NCBI GenBank assembly: GCA_050246595.1
Contig: JBFWVT010000003.1
Coordinates: 117,604-181,603, forward strand
Length of the DNA: 64,000 nt
Source: DATARH01 sp050246595
Lineage (GTDB): Bacteria > Pseudomonadota > Alphaproteobacteria > ATCC43930 > CGMCC-115725
Direction: 5' to 3'
This document shows positions 41,238 to 48,630 of this stretch, in pieces (the stretch's first letter is position 1; every line of letters starts with the position of its first letter). Made by a program: the position numbers and the translations under genes. Below the pieces are notes generated by a model. That model was not told the DNA's origin, did no database searches, and was given only the letters and a program-made list of their open reading frames with translations.

Positions 41238-41986
41238 TCGGCGTGCCCCTCTATCTCGAAGATCGCCGCCTCGAGCGCTGCCTCGCAGGCAGTGGTGGAC
41301 AGCGGCACCGTCACCCCGTTGACGCGGAGTTCCCCCGGCGCGCGCTCGTCCCGCACCATGGCGAGGCAATGGCGCAACCAAACGAGGTCGCAGGAGGCGG
41401 GGGGCAGCGCGCTGCTGGCCTCGGCGCGCTCGGAGGCTACTGCGGAGCCGGCGGCAGGTTCTGCCTCTGTCGGCGCTTCCTGCGGCTCCGTATCGCCGCC
41501 CTCGTCCTCGCCGTCGTCCGACGCGTCGTCTCCGAGCGGCGGGCCGCCGTTATGCGCATAACGGGCTTCGCCGCGAGCCTCTTTACGCTTCTGGACCTCG
41601 GCCCGAAGCGCAGCGGTGCGCCAGCCCTCGGCTTCCGCCTGGGCGAGCAGTTCGTCCTGCTCCTCCGGGGCGAGGGACGCGACGGCTTGGTGCGCGCTAA
41701 AGCTCAGCGTCTCCGGCCGCCGTCGATGCGGCTCGATCCGCGAGCACACCCACATGGCGTTGCGCACCGTCTCGGGCGCATAGTCGCCGGCCACCTGGAA
41801 GAACTTTTCGCCGAAGGCGGTTTGTCCCGCAACCGCCGCATCCCCGATGTAAAAAAGGGATGTCCGGTGCAGCCGGGTCGTCAGATGCCACAGATCGGTC
41901 CAGTCCTCCCAGGATATCCCCGGCAGGACGATCAGCCCCTTGGCGGTGAAGTCGTACAGCGATGTCTCGGAGCCTAAGCCGTCCAT
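41234..41986 (-). CDS. DNA-binding-like phage protein
   Basis: 250 aa. The N-terminal ~140 residues (SWEDWTDLWHLTTRLHRTSL, FGEKFFQVAGDYAPETVRNA, TLSFSAHQAVASLAPEEQDE, EAEGWRTAALRAEV) follow a helical pattern seen in ParB-like phage/plasmid DNA-binding proteins. A long acidic Ala/Glu linker (~145-190) precedes a small C-terminal domain. Upstream of two methyltransferases in the same operon. Function inferred only loosely. Confidence 0.5.
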   Translation of the reverse strand: MDGLGSETSLYDFTAKGLIVLPGISWEDWTDLWHLTTRLHRTSLFYIGDAAVAGQTAFGEKFFQVAGDYAPETVRNAMWVCSRIEPHRRRPETLSFSAHQAVASLAPEEQDELLAQAEAEGWRTAALRAEVQKRKEARGEARYAHNGGPPLGDDASDDGEDEGGDTEPQEAPTEAEPAAGSAVASERAEASSALPPASCDLVWLRHCLAMVRDERAPGELRVNGVTVPLSTTACEAALEAAIFEIEGHAE

Positions 41987-41989
41987 TGC

Positions 41990-42394
41990 TCAGGCCCTCC
42001 GCGCGAAGTAGGCAGTGGATTTTTCGATGGCTTTCTCGGCGGCTGCCTGGCGCGCCGGCGGGATATAGACGACGCTGCGATGATCCGGGCAGTACGACCC
42101 GCCTGGATTAAGAACAGGAGCGCCGCAGAACGCGTAACGGCTGGTCATCCCCTCGGAGACATATCGGCAGCGGCCGTGTTCCGGGATTGTGTTTATCTGG
42201 TCGAGGCGAGACTCAAACGTCGTTTTACGACGCTGACCATTGGGGTGCCGCAACCCGCTGCGGTAGGCTTTCCCAACCACGGTGTTTTTTGTGACGCCCC
42301 ACGCCTTGGCGATTGATGCGAATGTTTCGCCGGCCTTAATGCGGATGGCTAATTCGGCGAACCGCTCCGGTGTCCAGAACGTGCCTTCGCTCAT
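41990..42394 (-). CDS. gcrA: GcrA-family regulator
   Basis: 134 aa. N-terminal HTH (FWTPERFAELAIRIKAGETF then SIAKAWGVTKNTVVGKAYRS) and the C-terminal CRYVS, FCGAPV, YCPDHRSVVY motif block fit GcrA. GcrA is an alphaproteobacterial cofactor that binds methylated GANTC sites with sigma70 and controls cell-cycle genes. A phage copy could redirect host transcription. It sits beside three phage methyltransferases. Confidence 0.85.
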   Translation of the reverse strand: MSEGTFWTPERFAELAIRIKAGETFASIAKAWGVTKNTVVGKAYRSGLRHPNGQRRKTTFESRLDQINTIPEHGRCRYVSEGMTSRYAFCGAPVLNPGGSYCPDHRSVVYIPPARQAAAEKAIEKSTAYFARRA

Positions 42395-42912
42395 GCTGAA
42401 CCTCGCGTGAAGAAAAGCGGGCCGGCCGCCCGTTGTGTTTTTGGTGCGAACCGCGCCTCTGCGACCAGCAACACGCCGAGCGCGTCAGCAGCATGCTCGT
42501 CTTTTGGAGACCATCCCCGGCGCCACATCTCGTCTATCATCGCTCGTTTTTTTGCCCTACCATCGCCGGAGATTTGTTTTTTAACCGTCGCATTATTGAC
42601 GGACTCTATCCTCGGTACTTCCCGTTTGTGCCCGACAAGCAGTGTGATTGCCGATAGTCCGATTAAACGAAATGCCGTTTTGAAGTGCGTTTTCGCGCCG
42701 GTAATAATGGGTGCCTCGTAAACAAGAAGGCGGGGCGCATGTACGGCGATCGCCGCCTCCAGCCATGAGGCGTAAAAGTCGAAATACGCCGCATCCCCGC
42801 GATCCCCCGGCAGGCGGACGGAACCGTGAACCGGGTCGCCGCCGGGCTTGGCGCAAGCCCAGCCGACCGTTCCGCCGAGGTCGAGCGCGAGGAGCGTGCC
42901 GCTGTCGGGCAT
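42391..42912 (-). CDS. RuvC-like Holliday junction resolvase
   Basis: 173 aa. RNase H-fold motifs: LLALDLGGTVGWACA (first Asp), LVYEAPIITGAKTH (Glu), and EHAADALGVLLVAEA (His-Asp pair with final Asp). The usual RuvC length. It would cut recombination junctions or branched phage DNA before packaging. ATGA coupling to GcrA. Confidence 0.85.
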   Translation of the reverse strand: MPDSGTLLALDLGGTVGWACAKPGGDPVHGSVRLPGDRGDAAYFDFYASWLEAAIAVHAPRLLVYEAPIITGAKTHFKTAFRLIGLSAITLLVGHKREVPRIESVNNATVKKQISGDGRAKKRAMIDEMWRRGWSPKDEHAADALGVLLVAEARFAPKTQRAAGPLFFTRGSA

Positions 42913-42916
42913 GGGA

Positions 42917-43420
42917 TCAGGCCGTCGCGGCTTCCCTAGCTCCTGCCGAAGACATTGTATCAGTTAGCAGTTGCGCCTGACCGGCAACCCAGCCCTTGCT
43001 CCAAGCCTCGTGTGCCGGCTCGTCGTCATCGAAAGGGTTGTTCTCGGCCGCCTCGCCGACGAACCCGGCTTTCTTGCCGGCTTGGTACGGGTCGATATCG
43101 CCGCTCTGGCGCGGCCCGACGCCTTGCTCCTCGTCGCTGAACAGGTCGCCCTGAGCAAAGACGCCGAGCACGTCCAGATATTCGTTCAACCGGGTCATAA
43201 AGGTGGTGCGCTTCCCTGCCTCCATGTTCCGCAGCTTAATGGCGAGCTTCAGCGCGCCGCGGTCATGGCCCAGGTCTTCAACTTCCTTGAAGATCGTGCC
43301 GAGGTCGGACCGCGCGTCATCGGCAACTTGTTTCTTCGCATCTATCCGCTCCACTAATTGCGGTATGCGGTCAAGGTTCGGACCTGTCTGGACATTATTG
43401 TCCTTGCGGGAAACGGCCAT
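42917..43420 (-). CDS. GapR-like (DUF2312) protein with RMF-like tail
   Basis: 167 aa. Residues ~15-95 (LVERIDAKKQVADDARSDLG, DLGHDRGALKLAIKLRNMEA, RLNEYLDVLGV) resemble GapR/DUF2312, a DNA-binding coiled coil. Residues ~110-155 (DPYQAGKKAGFVGEAAENNP and EAWSKGWVAGQ) resemble a ribosome-modulation-factor-type RMF domain. GapR binds overtwisted DNA ahead of replication forks. The fusion suggests it both binds DNA and carries a second module. Inference from motifs. Confidence 0.6.
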   Translation of the reverse strand: MAVSRKDNNVQTGPNLDRIPQLVERIDAKKQVADDARSDLGTIFKEVEDLGHDRGALKLAIKLRNMEAGKRTTFMTRLNEYLDVLGVFAQGDLFSDEEQGVGPRQSGDIDPYQAGKKAGFVGEAAENNPFDDDEPAHEAWSKGWVAGQAQLLTDTMSSAGAREAATA

Positions 43421-43466
43421 TTGTTACTCCTTGGTTGGATTGAGGAAGCCAATCCAAATAATTCGA

Positions 43467-43820
43467 TCAATCGCCTACTTTCGTGTCGTTGCTCGCAACC
43501 ATAGTAGGAGGGCATAGCCACCCCATGCCGCGAGGAGCCTCCGCAGCCAACTCCTTTTGGAGCGCTGTGTATTCGGCCTCAAGTCGGGCCAGTCGCGCCT
43601 GTTTTGCAGCGAGACTGCGTTCTTTGATTTGGATGGCTTCGTGGGCTTCAACGCGCCGTACCTCCCCATACCAGTAGTCCTGCACTCGACCCATCGGCAG
43701 CCCGAGTGCACGGGCCGCTGAGCGGATACGAGCCTTCACCGTTTCGCCGGGGGAATGGCGAACGGTGTATTTCACGTCCTCCGTAAGTTCGGAGCGCACA
43801 GCATCAGCGCTGAACGTCAT
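43467..43820 (-). CDS. Hypothetical phage DNA-binding-like protein
   Basis: 117 aa from ATG 43820 with AGGAAGGGAA upstream. Segment SAARALGLPMGRVQDYWYGE reads like a small helix-turn-helix. A long basic/acidic coiled coil follows (SLAAKQARLARLEAEYTALQ). Function unknown. Confidence 0.55.
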   Translation of the reverse strand: MTFSADAVRSELTEDVKYTVRHSPGETVKARIRSAARALGLPMGRVQDYWYGEVRRVEAHEAIQIKERSLAAKQARLARLEAEYTALQKELAAEAPRGMGWLCPPTMVASNDTKVGD

Positions 43821-44171
43821 GGTTCCCTTCCTCGCGGAAGACAATTTGTTCGTCTCGGAATGAAATTCCCCGCGCACGGGACGCTACCTCGTCATGCTGT
43901 TGGGCATGACGAAGCGCAGACACGGAGCAGGAGATACGAGTAAGGAGCACGAGACAGGCCCCGTCCGGCCGGACAGGATCGCGCGTAACCCGGAATGGAG
44001 AGAAAACGGGTCCGCAGCGCGGCCGGACGGGACACGGGAGGTCGCTGCGGTCCCTGGCAGGAGCGGCGGCCCGGAGAGGAGTGTGGATTACTGGCAGCGA
44101 CTGGACGCTTTGGCAGAGCGCCTCGTCCGCCGGTATTTGCGTGCGTATCGGAAAAGGTACAAATGAGCGGA
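43821..44171. other. Gap with possible rightward ORF
   Basis: No leftward gene fits here. A rightward frame 43894-44166 (90 codons) ends in the plausible helix DALAERLVRRYLRAYRKRYK but has no good ribosome site and would run against the operon. I treat it as unproven. Confidence 0.3.
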
Positions 44172-44915
44172 TCATGCGGCGGCGCTCCCTTTGGCGAGGG
44201 AGCGCATCGCCCATTTTCCCAGGTATTCGGAATAAGCTGGCGGGATGGCCTCGCACAACTCAGCGAGAGTCATCCACCAGATACCCATAGCCTTGCGGCC
44301 ATCTTCGACGGTGAAATCAGCAACGCCGCGATCGTGTTTCCGGCGCGCATCTCGACAGCCCTCGCCGTGAATGCCGATCGTCGCAACGCGACGGCGGTTG
44401 CGCTGGTGGCCGCCGTAAACACCGATGACATCGCCGGAGCCGTGGCGGCAAGCTGGCGTCAGAGCAAGAAAGCTCGGCTCAAACAATCTATGCCGGCGAA
44501 GCTCGGCGGCGTCGCAACCAAGGCCAAAGGCCGTGCCGCACAACCGAACCCACCCTTTAACCGGGGCACCGGGCACGTTTTCAATGATGTAGGGGCGACC
44601 GGACGCGATCAGCAATTCGCGCGTTTCGGGGATCAGATTTGCGTGTTGCTTGGCATTCCACATCGTGCGGAGCGCCGTATGTGCTTGGCACGGCGGACTT
44701 GCCCAGATGAGGTCGAACCGCGACAGATCAAATGGCGGGTTCAGCGCGTCGGCTCGGACAAAGCGGAAGTGCTTCGCGTACTCGGCATCGTGAAAAGCCG
44801 GATAGCGTGGCTGCCGCTTGATATCGATACCGACGACATCAAAGCCCGCGCGGTACAAGCCCATGCTTGCCCCGCCGGCTCCGCAGAAGAGGTCGAGTGC
44901 AACCGGGCGCGTCAT
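44172..44915 (-). CDS. DNA cytosine-5 methyltransferase
   Basis: 247 aa, short for the family. Motif I ALDLFCGAGGASMGLYRAGF, motif IV IWASPPCQAHTALRTMW, motif VI PYIIENVPGAPVKG and motif VIII-like LRRHRLFEPSF are present. The target-recognition part is very reduced. The closing LAELCEAIPPAYSEYLG is like motif X. Phage orphan enzyme of this type can protect DNA from host restriction. Confidence 0.88.
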   Translation of the reverse strand: MTRPVALDLFCGAGGASMGLYRAGFDVVGIDIKRQPRYPAFHDAEYAKHFRFVRADALNPPFDLSRFDLIWASPPCQAHTALRTMWNAKQHANLIPETRELLIASGRPYIIENVPGAPVKGWVRLCGTAFGLGCDAAELRRHRLFEPSFLALTPACRHGSGDVIGVYGGHQRNRRRVATIGIHGEGCRDARRKHDRGVADFTVEDGRKAMGIWWMTLAELCEAIPPAYSEYLGKWAMRSLAKGSAAA

Positions 44916-44918
44916 CGT

Positions 44919-45299
44919 CTACCGCTCGCCGCTGTCTTGATGCGACCGCTCTCGCCGCTGCCGGGCGAGCCGCGCGAGCCAATCGCCGCTGAGCGGGGCG
45001 ATGGCGCGGCCGAGTGGTCGCATCGACGGGCCGAGATCACGGCTGACCGCGCTCAGCGCCGGGCATTGCGCCTGCTGCTTGAGCGTCGCCCAATCGTCAT
45101 CCGGCAGCCGGTTGGCGAGGTCCGAGAGGCTGGCGGGCGCGGCAGGCTGGTCCTTGTGAACCGGGCAAATCGTGTTGATAATGATCTTGCCGTCATCGGA
45201 TTTGCGGCAGATACAGTTGAGTACCTGCGTCCGCTCGTTTTTAAGCTCGGCAAGACGGCGGGCGATTGTTTCGCTGTCATCGGCGGCGCGTGTTGCCAT
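44919..45299 (-). CDS. Hypothetical protein with Cys/His motif
   Basis: 126 aa. CICRKSDDGKIIINTICPVH could form a small zinc site. The C-terminus is Arg-rich. TAATG overlap with the neighbour. Function unknown. Confidence 0.5.
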   Translation of the reverse strand: MATRAADDSETIARRLAELKNERTQVLNCICRKSDDGKIIINTICPVHKDQPAAPASLSDLANRLPDDDWATLKQQAQCPALSAVSRDLGPSMRPLGRAIAPLSGDWLARLARQRRERSHQDSGER

Positions 45300-45517
45300 T
45301 ATTTCTCCTCCCCAGCCGCTTCGATTTCGGCGGCGTATTCTTCAAGCGCCCGGGCGCAGCGCGTTTCGGCCGGCGTGACGAGGTTGCGTAGCCGCTCGCG
45401 CAAGCCGTCGTTTTCGATCCCGGTAATCAGGAGCGTGCGGTCGATCGCGCCGCGGAGGACGCCGGCACGGATTTGCTGCGCGGCGAACCGCAGGCGATCG
45501 GGGCGCGACGCGGTCAT
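45299..45517 (-). CDS. Small hypothetical protein
   Basis: 72 aa from ATG 45517 (ATGA overlap with the small membrane gene). Helical (RDRLRFAAQQIRAGVLR-like start, then PAETRCARALEEYAAEIEAA). No family recognised. Confidence 0.5.
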   Translation of the reverse strand: MTASRPDRLRFAAQQIRAGVLRGAIDRTLLITGIENDGLRERLRNLVTPAETRCARALEEYAAEIEAAGEEK

Positions 45518-45654
45518 CCCCGCCCCCTCACCTGCGGTGCCCGCCCGGTCGGCGCGTCGTCGGGATCGCGGATTTTGGATAGCCGGTCCCAGAGGACGGC
45601 GCCGATCGCGATCAGCGCACACGCACCGATGCCGATGAGCAGCGCGGCGGTCAT
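45514..45654 (-). CDS. Small membrane protein (46 aa)
   Basis: 46 aa, ATG 45654. One transmembrane helix (MTAALLIGIGACALIAIGAV) with a basic cytoplasmic tail. Its stop overlaps the next start (ATGA). Too short for many gene callers. A run of codons directly upstream (ending PQPERDA, stop at 45653-45651) may be a further tiny ORF but has no normal start. Confidence 0.5.
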   Translation of the reverse strand: MTAALLIGIGACALIAIGAVLWDRLSKIRDPDDAPTGRAPQVRGRG

Positions 45655-45764
45655 GCGTCGCGCTCCGGTTGTGGAATCGTGGTTAACCACCCGTTAGGAT
45701 AGGTGAAATGCCGTCGCCCGCAGTGAATGATCCTTTGAAGCAACAAGAAGCAGGAGGAAGCCCG

Positions 45765-45935
45765 ATGTCTCTGCCCGAGAAACCCGAAGGCGTGTCGCTG
45801 ATCGTGTGGATCGCCGCGCTCGCGGCCGGCTATGACGCCGGCAATAACGCCAAGGTGGCGACGGTGCTGAACCTGTTCGCCGAGGCCCGAAAGGCGGTCG
45901 AGGGGGAGCGCGAGACCGGAGAGAAGACGCATTAA
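45765..45935 (+). CDS. Small rightward protein (56 aa)
   Basis: 56 aa, ATG 45765 behind a strong AGGAGGAAG ribosome site. Sequence MSLPEKPEGVSLIVWIAALA, then GNNAKVATVLNLFAEARKAV, looks like a small folded helical protein. It overlaps the 3' end of the leftward T5orf172 gene by 4 bases and lies opposite to the operon direction. Function unknown. Confidence 0.5.
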   Translation: MSLPEKPEGVSLIVWIAALAAGYDAGNNAKVATVLNLFAEARKAVEGERETGEKTH

Positions 45936-46492
45936 GCAGCGACCTCCGGCGCGGAGCTGGAATAAGTGGCTTTCGACTGCTGCTCGCAAATAAAGCGGTG
46001 AGCGCGGGTCATCAGCCCAGTCGTCATGTTCCCGCCGGATCGAAGCCTCTCGACGAATTTTCCGTCGTTCACCGCGATGCGACCGAACGTCGTTTCCGTG
46101 ATCCGACGTTCGGCTATGAACTCGGCGATTTCCGACAAAAGCGTCCGACGGGCGGACTCCAGCCAATCGCGAACAGTTCGCCCGCTCTCGGGAATTTCGA
46201 GCGGCGGCGGCGCTTGCATCGGAGGGCGCAATTGACGGATCGGAAAAGGGATGGCGGACGAAACAACCGCCATGAGCGCGGGGGCAGGGGTGAACCATTC
46301 GCCGAACCTGCGCAGGTCTTGGAATTGAGCGTGCAGGCGTCGCTCGGTTTTTTTATCGCCCTCGATGTACCCAAGAGGGATGAGCGGAATCGGCGCTGCC
46401 GTCCTAAGATTGCGGAGCCGTTTCCTGACATCGGAGGCAAACCCGATCTTTATCGGGCCATCCTCGCCGGCCTGGATGAAGTAGACCGGCAT
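45932..46492 (-). CDS. T5orf172/GIY-YIG-like domain protein
   Basis: 186 aa from ATG 46492 (TGATG overlap). The N-terminal ~80 residues match the phage T5 Orf172 domain, related to GIY-YIG: MPVYFIQAGEDGPIKIGFAS, RKRLRNLRTAAPIPLIPLGY, HAQFQDLRRFGEWF. The C-terminal ~100 residues form a separate helical domain. Such proteins are often early phage DNA-binding regulators. Confidence 0.8.
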   Translation of the reverse strand: MPVYFIQAGEDGPIKIGFASDVRKRLRNLRTAAPIPLIPLGYIEGDKKTERRLHAQFQDLRRFGEWFTPAPALMAVVSSAIPFPIRQLRPPMQAPPPLEIPESGRTVRDWLESARRTLLSEIAEFIAERRITETTFGRIAVNDGKFVERLRSGGNMTTGLMTRAHRFICEQQSKATYSSSAPEVAA

Positions 46493-46734
46493 CACGCGGC
46501 CTCCGTGGCCGGAGTGCGCCGAACGAGCTTGAAATCGTCTGCTGAGTATTTGACGCCCTCTTCCTCGCAAATCCGCATCAATTCCACGACAGCCTCACCG
46601 GGGATCACGCCCCGGGTGGGGTTGCGCCACATCCGCAGCGCGTCACGGGTCTTGATGGGAAAATCGCGCGCTTTTAGGCGTGCGAAGACAGCGTCCAAAC
46701 CGCCGAGCTTTTCAAGGATTGGGAACGTCCACAT
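46492..46734 (-). CDS. Cro-like HTH regulator
   Basis: 80 aa from ATG 46734. Small HTH protein (LEKLGGLDAVFARLKARDFP, then TRDALRMWRNPTRGVIPGEA), resembling Cro/YdaS-type regulators that sit divergent to CI. The ATG is at the predicted transcription start of the leftward promoter at 46769-46741, so the mRNA is probably leaderless. First gene of the leftward early operon. Confidence 0.65.
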   Translation of the reverse strand: MWTFPILEKLGGLDAVFARLKARDFPIKTRDALRMWRNPTRGVIPGEAVVELMRICEEEGVKYSADDFKLVRRTPATEAA

Positions 46735-46740
46735 GCCACA

Positions 46741-46784
46741 ATCATGAACGCAACGTTCATCCATGTCAACAACGTTTAGTTCAT
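46741..46784. promoter_or_regulatory. Switch region: leftward promoter and operator repeats
   Basis: Leftward TTGACA (46769-46764), 17-bp spacer, CATGAT (46746-46741). ATGAACG-CAA-CGTTCAT (46744-46760) is a perfect inverted repeat covering the -10, and a related site (complement ATGAACTAAACGTT, 46771-46784) covers the -35 side. These are likely CI/Cro operators between the divergent regulators. Confidence 0.6.
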
Positions 46785-46819
46785 GGCGATCCGGCTGGCA
46801 ACGTGAACAATCCGTTGGC

Positions 46820-47266
46820 ATGCCGCGTGCGCCGTCGAAATCGAAGCCGCCCAAGCAGAAGCGCGTCAGCCTCGGCCCTGGCCTGCGCCGGCGAGGCGAT
46901 GAACTCGGATTGTCACAGGCGGAAGTGGCGCGGCAGGTGGGGATCAGCCCGGAGCGTTACGGCCAGTATGTTCGCGATGAGCGCGAGCCGGACTTCGATA
47001 CGCTCGACGAGATATGCCGCGTCTTGAAAACCACACCCGATGCGCTGCTTGGGTATGCAGCCGATACGGCCTCTTACGGCCCTCGCGTTCGGGAAATCGC
47101 CAAACGGGTCAGCGGTCTAAGCGAAAAACACCTGGACGCGGTGTTTGGCATTCTCGACGCTTTCGAAGACTCTGACCCGCCCGAACAGCCGGACCCGCCC
47201 TCCGAGCCGCCGCTGCCCGCCCCGTCTAAGCAAAAGCGCCGGCAGCGCGCCGGCACGGGAGGCTGA
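46820..47266 (+). CDS. XRE-family repressor (CI-like)
   Basis: 148 aa from ATG 46820; an earlier in-frame start at 46763 lies inside the operators. HTH domain: SLGPGLRRRGDELGLSQAEV, GISPERYGQYVRDEREPDFD, TLDEICRVLKTTPDALLGY. No S24 protease domain, so RecA-stimulated self-cleavage is unlikely. The C-terminal ~50 residues are Pro-rich and basic. Divergent to the Cro-like gene; likely the prophage repressor. Confidence 0.75.
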   Translation: MPRAPSKSKPPKQKRVSLGPGLRRRGDELGLSQAEVARQVGISPERYGQYVRDEREPDFDTLDEICRVLKTTPDALLGYAADTASYGPRVREIAKRVSGLSEKHLDAVFGILDAFEDSDPPEQPDPPSEPPLPAPSKQKRRQRAGTGG

Positions 47267-47314
47267 CGTGCGCCCCGCCCAGCAGCAGCGCGACCGGAGG
47301 GCGAGGTAGCCGTA

Positions 47315-47653
47315 ATGGCTATGGTTGGGACTCCGTGCGACCTATATCGCGCTGGCAATGCAACATCGGCGCGCTTTGACCATGTTCGGGTCAAAGACGT
47401 AACGATCATCATCACAAACGGGGACCACTGGGTATATGCCGGGTCGGGAGGCATCTCGACGTTCGAGCGACCGCTCGGGCTAGCGGGACCGTGGCACCGG
47501 TTGCCCCAGGGCACCCTCTATGATGACGCGATTTTCTATCTAAGGAAAACGCCATATAGTGGACGCTGGGAATGGGAGCCGGCACAGAATATGCTGCTAT
47601 CGGCTTATGTATCGGCGCTTGCTCGGCTTAATCAGGAATTCATTCGCGTGTGA
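47315..47653 (+). CDS. Hypothetical phage protein
   Basis: 112 aa. Beta-rich start (ARFDHVRVKDVTIIITNGDH), then a helical C-terminus. Overlaps the next start by a few bases. Function unknown. Confidence 0.5.
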   Translation: MAMVGTPCDLYRAGNATSARFDHVRVKDVTIIITNGDHWVYAGSGGISTFERPLGLAGPWHRLPQGTLYDDAIFYLRKTPYSGRWEWEPAQNMLLSAYVSALARLNQEFIRV

Positions 47654-47982
47654 GGCTGTTGGCGGATAGAGTGGAGTGCGTCATGGTCCTTACCCCGAAA
47701 GATCGTCGGCTAATCACAGAGGCAGTCATGCTGCTGCCGGATGCGATGCGCGACCTATGGACGGCTTGGTCGCGCCCTCTCAGCATCACCACCACCACAG
47801 ACGAACCTCCGTATGAGATTGCCGAGGTCGCGCTGCGCGCCCTCAATGAGGCTGAGCGCGACATGGAATGGCGACTGAGACGCGCCGACCTGCACGAGGA
47901 CGCGCGCTCTGATTTGCTGAACGACCTTGCGGCTATCCAGGCAATATCGGCCATGATGCGCGCTGAGAACGTCGGCCAGTAG
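47650..47982 (+). CDS. Hypothetical phage protein
   Basis: 110 aa from GTG 47650, or 99 aa from ATG 47683. Helical (LTPKDRRLITEAVMLLPDAM), then EVALRALNEAERDMEWRLRR. End of the repressor operon before a terminator-like hairpin at 48009. Confidence 0.5.
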   Translation: MRLLADRVECVMVLTPKDRRLITEAVMLLPDAMRDLWTAWSRPLSITTTTDEPPYEIAEVALRALNEAERDMEWRLRRADLHEDARSDLLNDLAAIQAISAMMRAENVGQ

Positions 47983-48008
47983 GCACGCCAACCTAACGTG
48001 TTACCAGC

Positions 48009-48028
48009 CCCGCTTCGGCAGGGTTTTT
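48009..48028 (+). terminator. Terminator after repressor operon
   Basis: CCCGC-TTCG-GCaGGG hairpin followed by TTTTTG (48024-48029). Confidence 0.5.
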
Positions 48029-48068
48029 GCTGCGCGAGTTGTGGCTAGACCCGCTCAAAACGAAAACA

Positions 48069-48250
48069 GCCGGTGTTACCAGCACCGGCCGCATCGCCCC
48101 TCTCGCGAGGGGATGTCTGGTCGGCTTTAGGTAGGCCCCAGACCGCAACGTCACGGACGACTAACCTAAAGCCGGCCGCGTTTCAACCCATCGCTCCCTG
48201 ATAGGCCCCGGATGGGGCGGTCTGCACCGCTCGCTCTGGCGGCGTTTTTG
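48069..48250 (+). ncRNA. Candidate structured RNA
   Basis: No ORF. Stems in order: GCCGGTG/CACCGGC (48069-48089); CCCCTC-TCGC-GAGGGG (48097-48112); GTCTGG (48115-48120) with CCAGAC (48138-48143); a 14-bp stem of 48119-48132 with 48164-48177 (one GU) whose 5' arm lies in the loop of the previous stem, so the two form a pseudoknot or alternative folds; GCCCC-GGAT-GGGGC (48205-48218); and a terminator-like hairpin with TTTTT (48227-48249). It could be a small RNA, an antitermination site or an attenuator. Strand is a guess. Confidence 0.35.
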
Positions 48251-48276
48251 CTGTGCGCGCCATGAACATTTTGTTG

Positions 48277-48305
48277 TTGACGATCGACAACGTATCGTTC
48301 ATAGT
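48277..48305 (+). promoter_or_regulatory. Rightward early promoter with operator
   Basis: TTGACG (48277-48282), 17-bp spacer, CATAGT (48300-48305). GTTGaCGATCGaCAAC (48276-48291) is a near-perfect palindrome over the promoter. ATGAAC followed six bases later by TTGTTGAC (48262-48281) matches the complement of the switch-region operator, so the same repressor probably acts here. Confidence 0.55.
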
Positions 48306-48357
48306 CTCCCTCACAGACCCCGCCGCGACGGGCGGGCCGGTGTGACGGAGGCAAGCG

Positions 48358-48630
48358 ATGCGCCAGATACCCTACGGCAGCGAGGCGGCGGCGGAAGCCA
48401 CCCTCGACGAGTTCTACAGGCAGCTCGGGCAGGCCGAGGCGCGCCGGGCCGCTGCGGAGGCCGAGCTAGCTAGTCTCGACGGCTCAAATCCCGACCATTT
48501 CGACTTGATCGACCAATGGGCGCAGCGCTGCGACGACGCAGCCGACCAATGCGCCGAGATCGAGCGCGAAATAGAGAGTCTCGAAGCCGAGCTTTGGTAC
48601 GCCTTCCCCTCGCGCCGGGAGGCCGCGTGA
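48358..48630 (+). CDS. Coiled-coil phage protein
   Basis: 90 aa, GACGGAGG ribosome site. Acidic coiled coil (LGQAEARRAAAEAELASLDG, then QCAEIEREIESLEAELWYAF). First gene of the rightward early operon. Function unknown. Confidence 0.55.
   Translation: MRQIPYGSEAAAEATLDEFYRQLGQAEARRAAAEAELASLDGSNPDHFDLIDQWAQRCDDAADQCAEIEREIESLEAELWYAFPSRREAA

Noticed and set aside
43894..44166. Rightward 90-codon gene inside a leftward operon
   Set aside because: Plausible C-terminal helix but no ribosome site or homologue known to me; kept only as a gap note.
43995..45638. Rightward 547-codon open frame
   Set aside because: It is the antisense of the cytosine methyltransferase and neighbouring small genes; no ribosome site or family.
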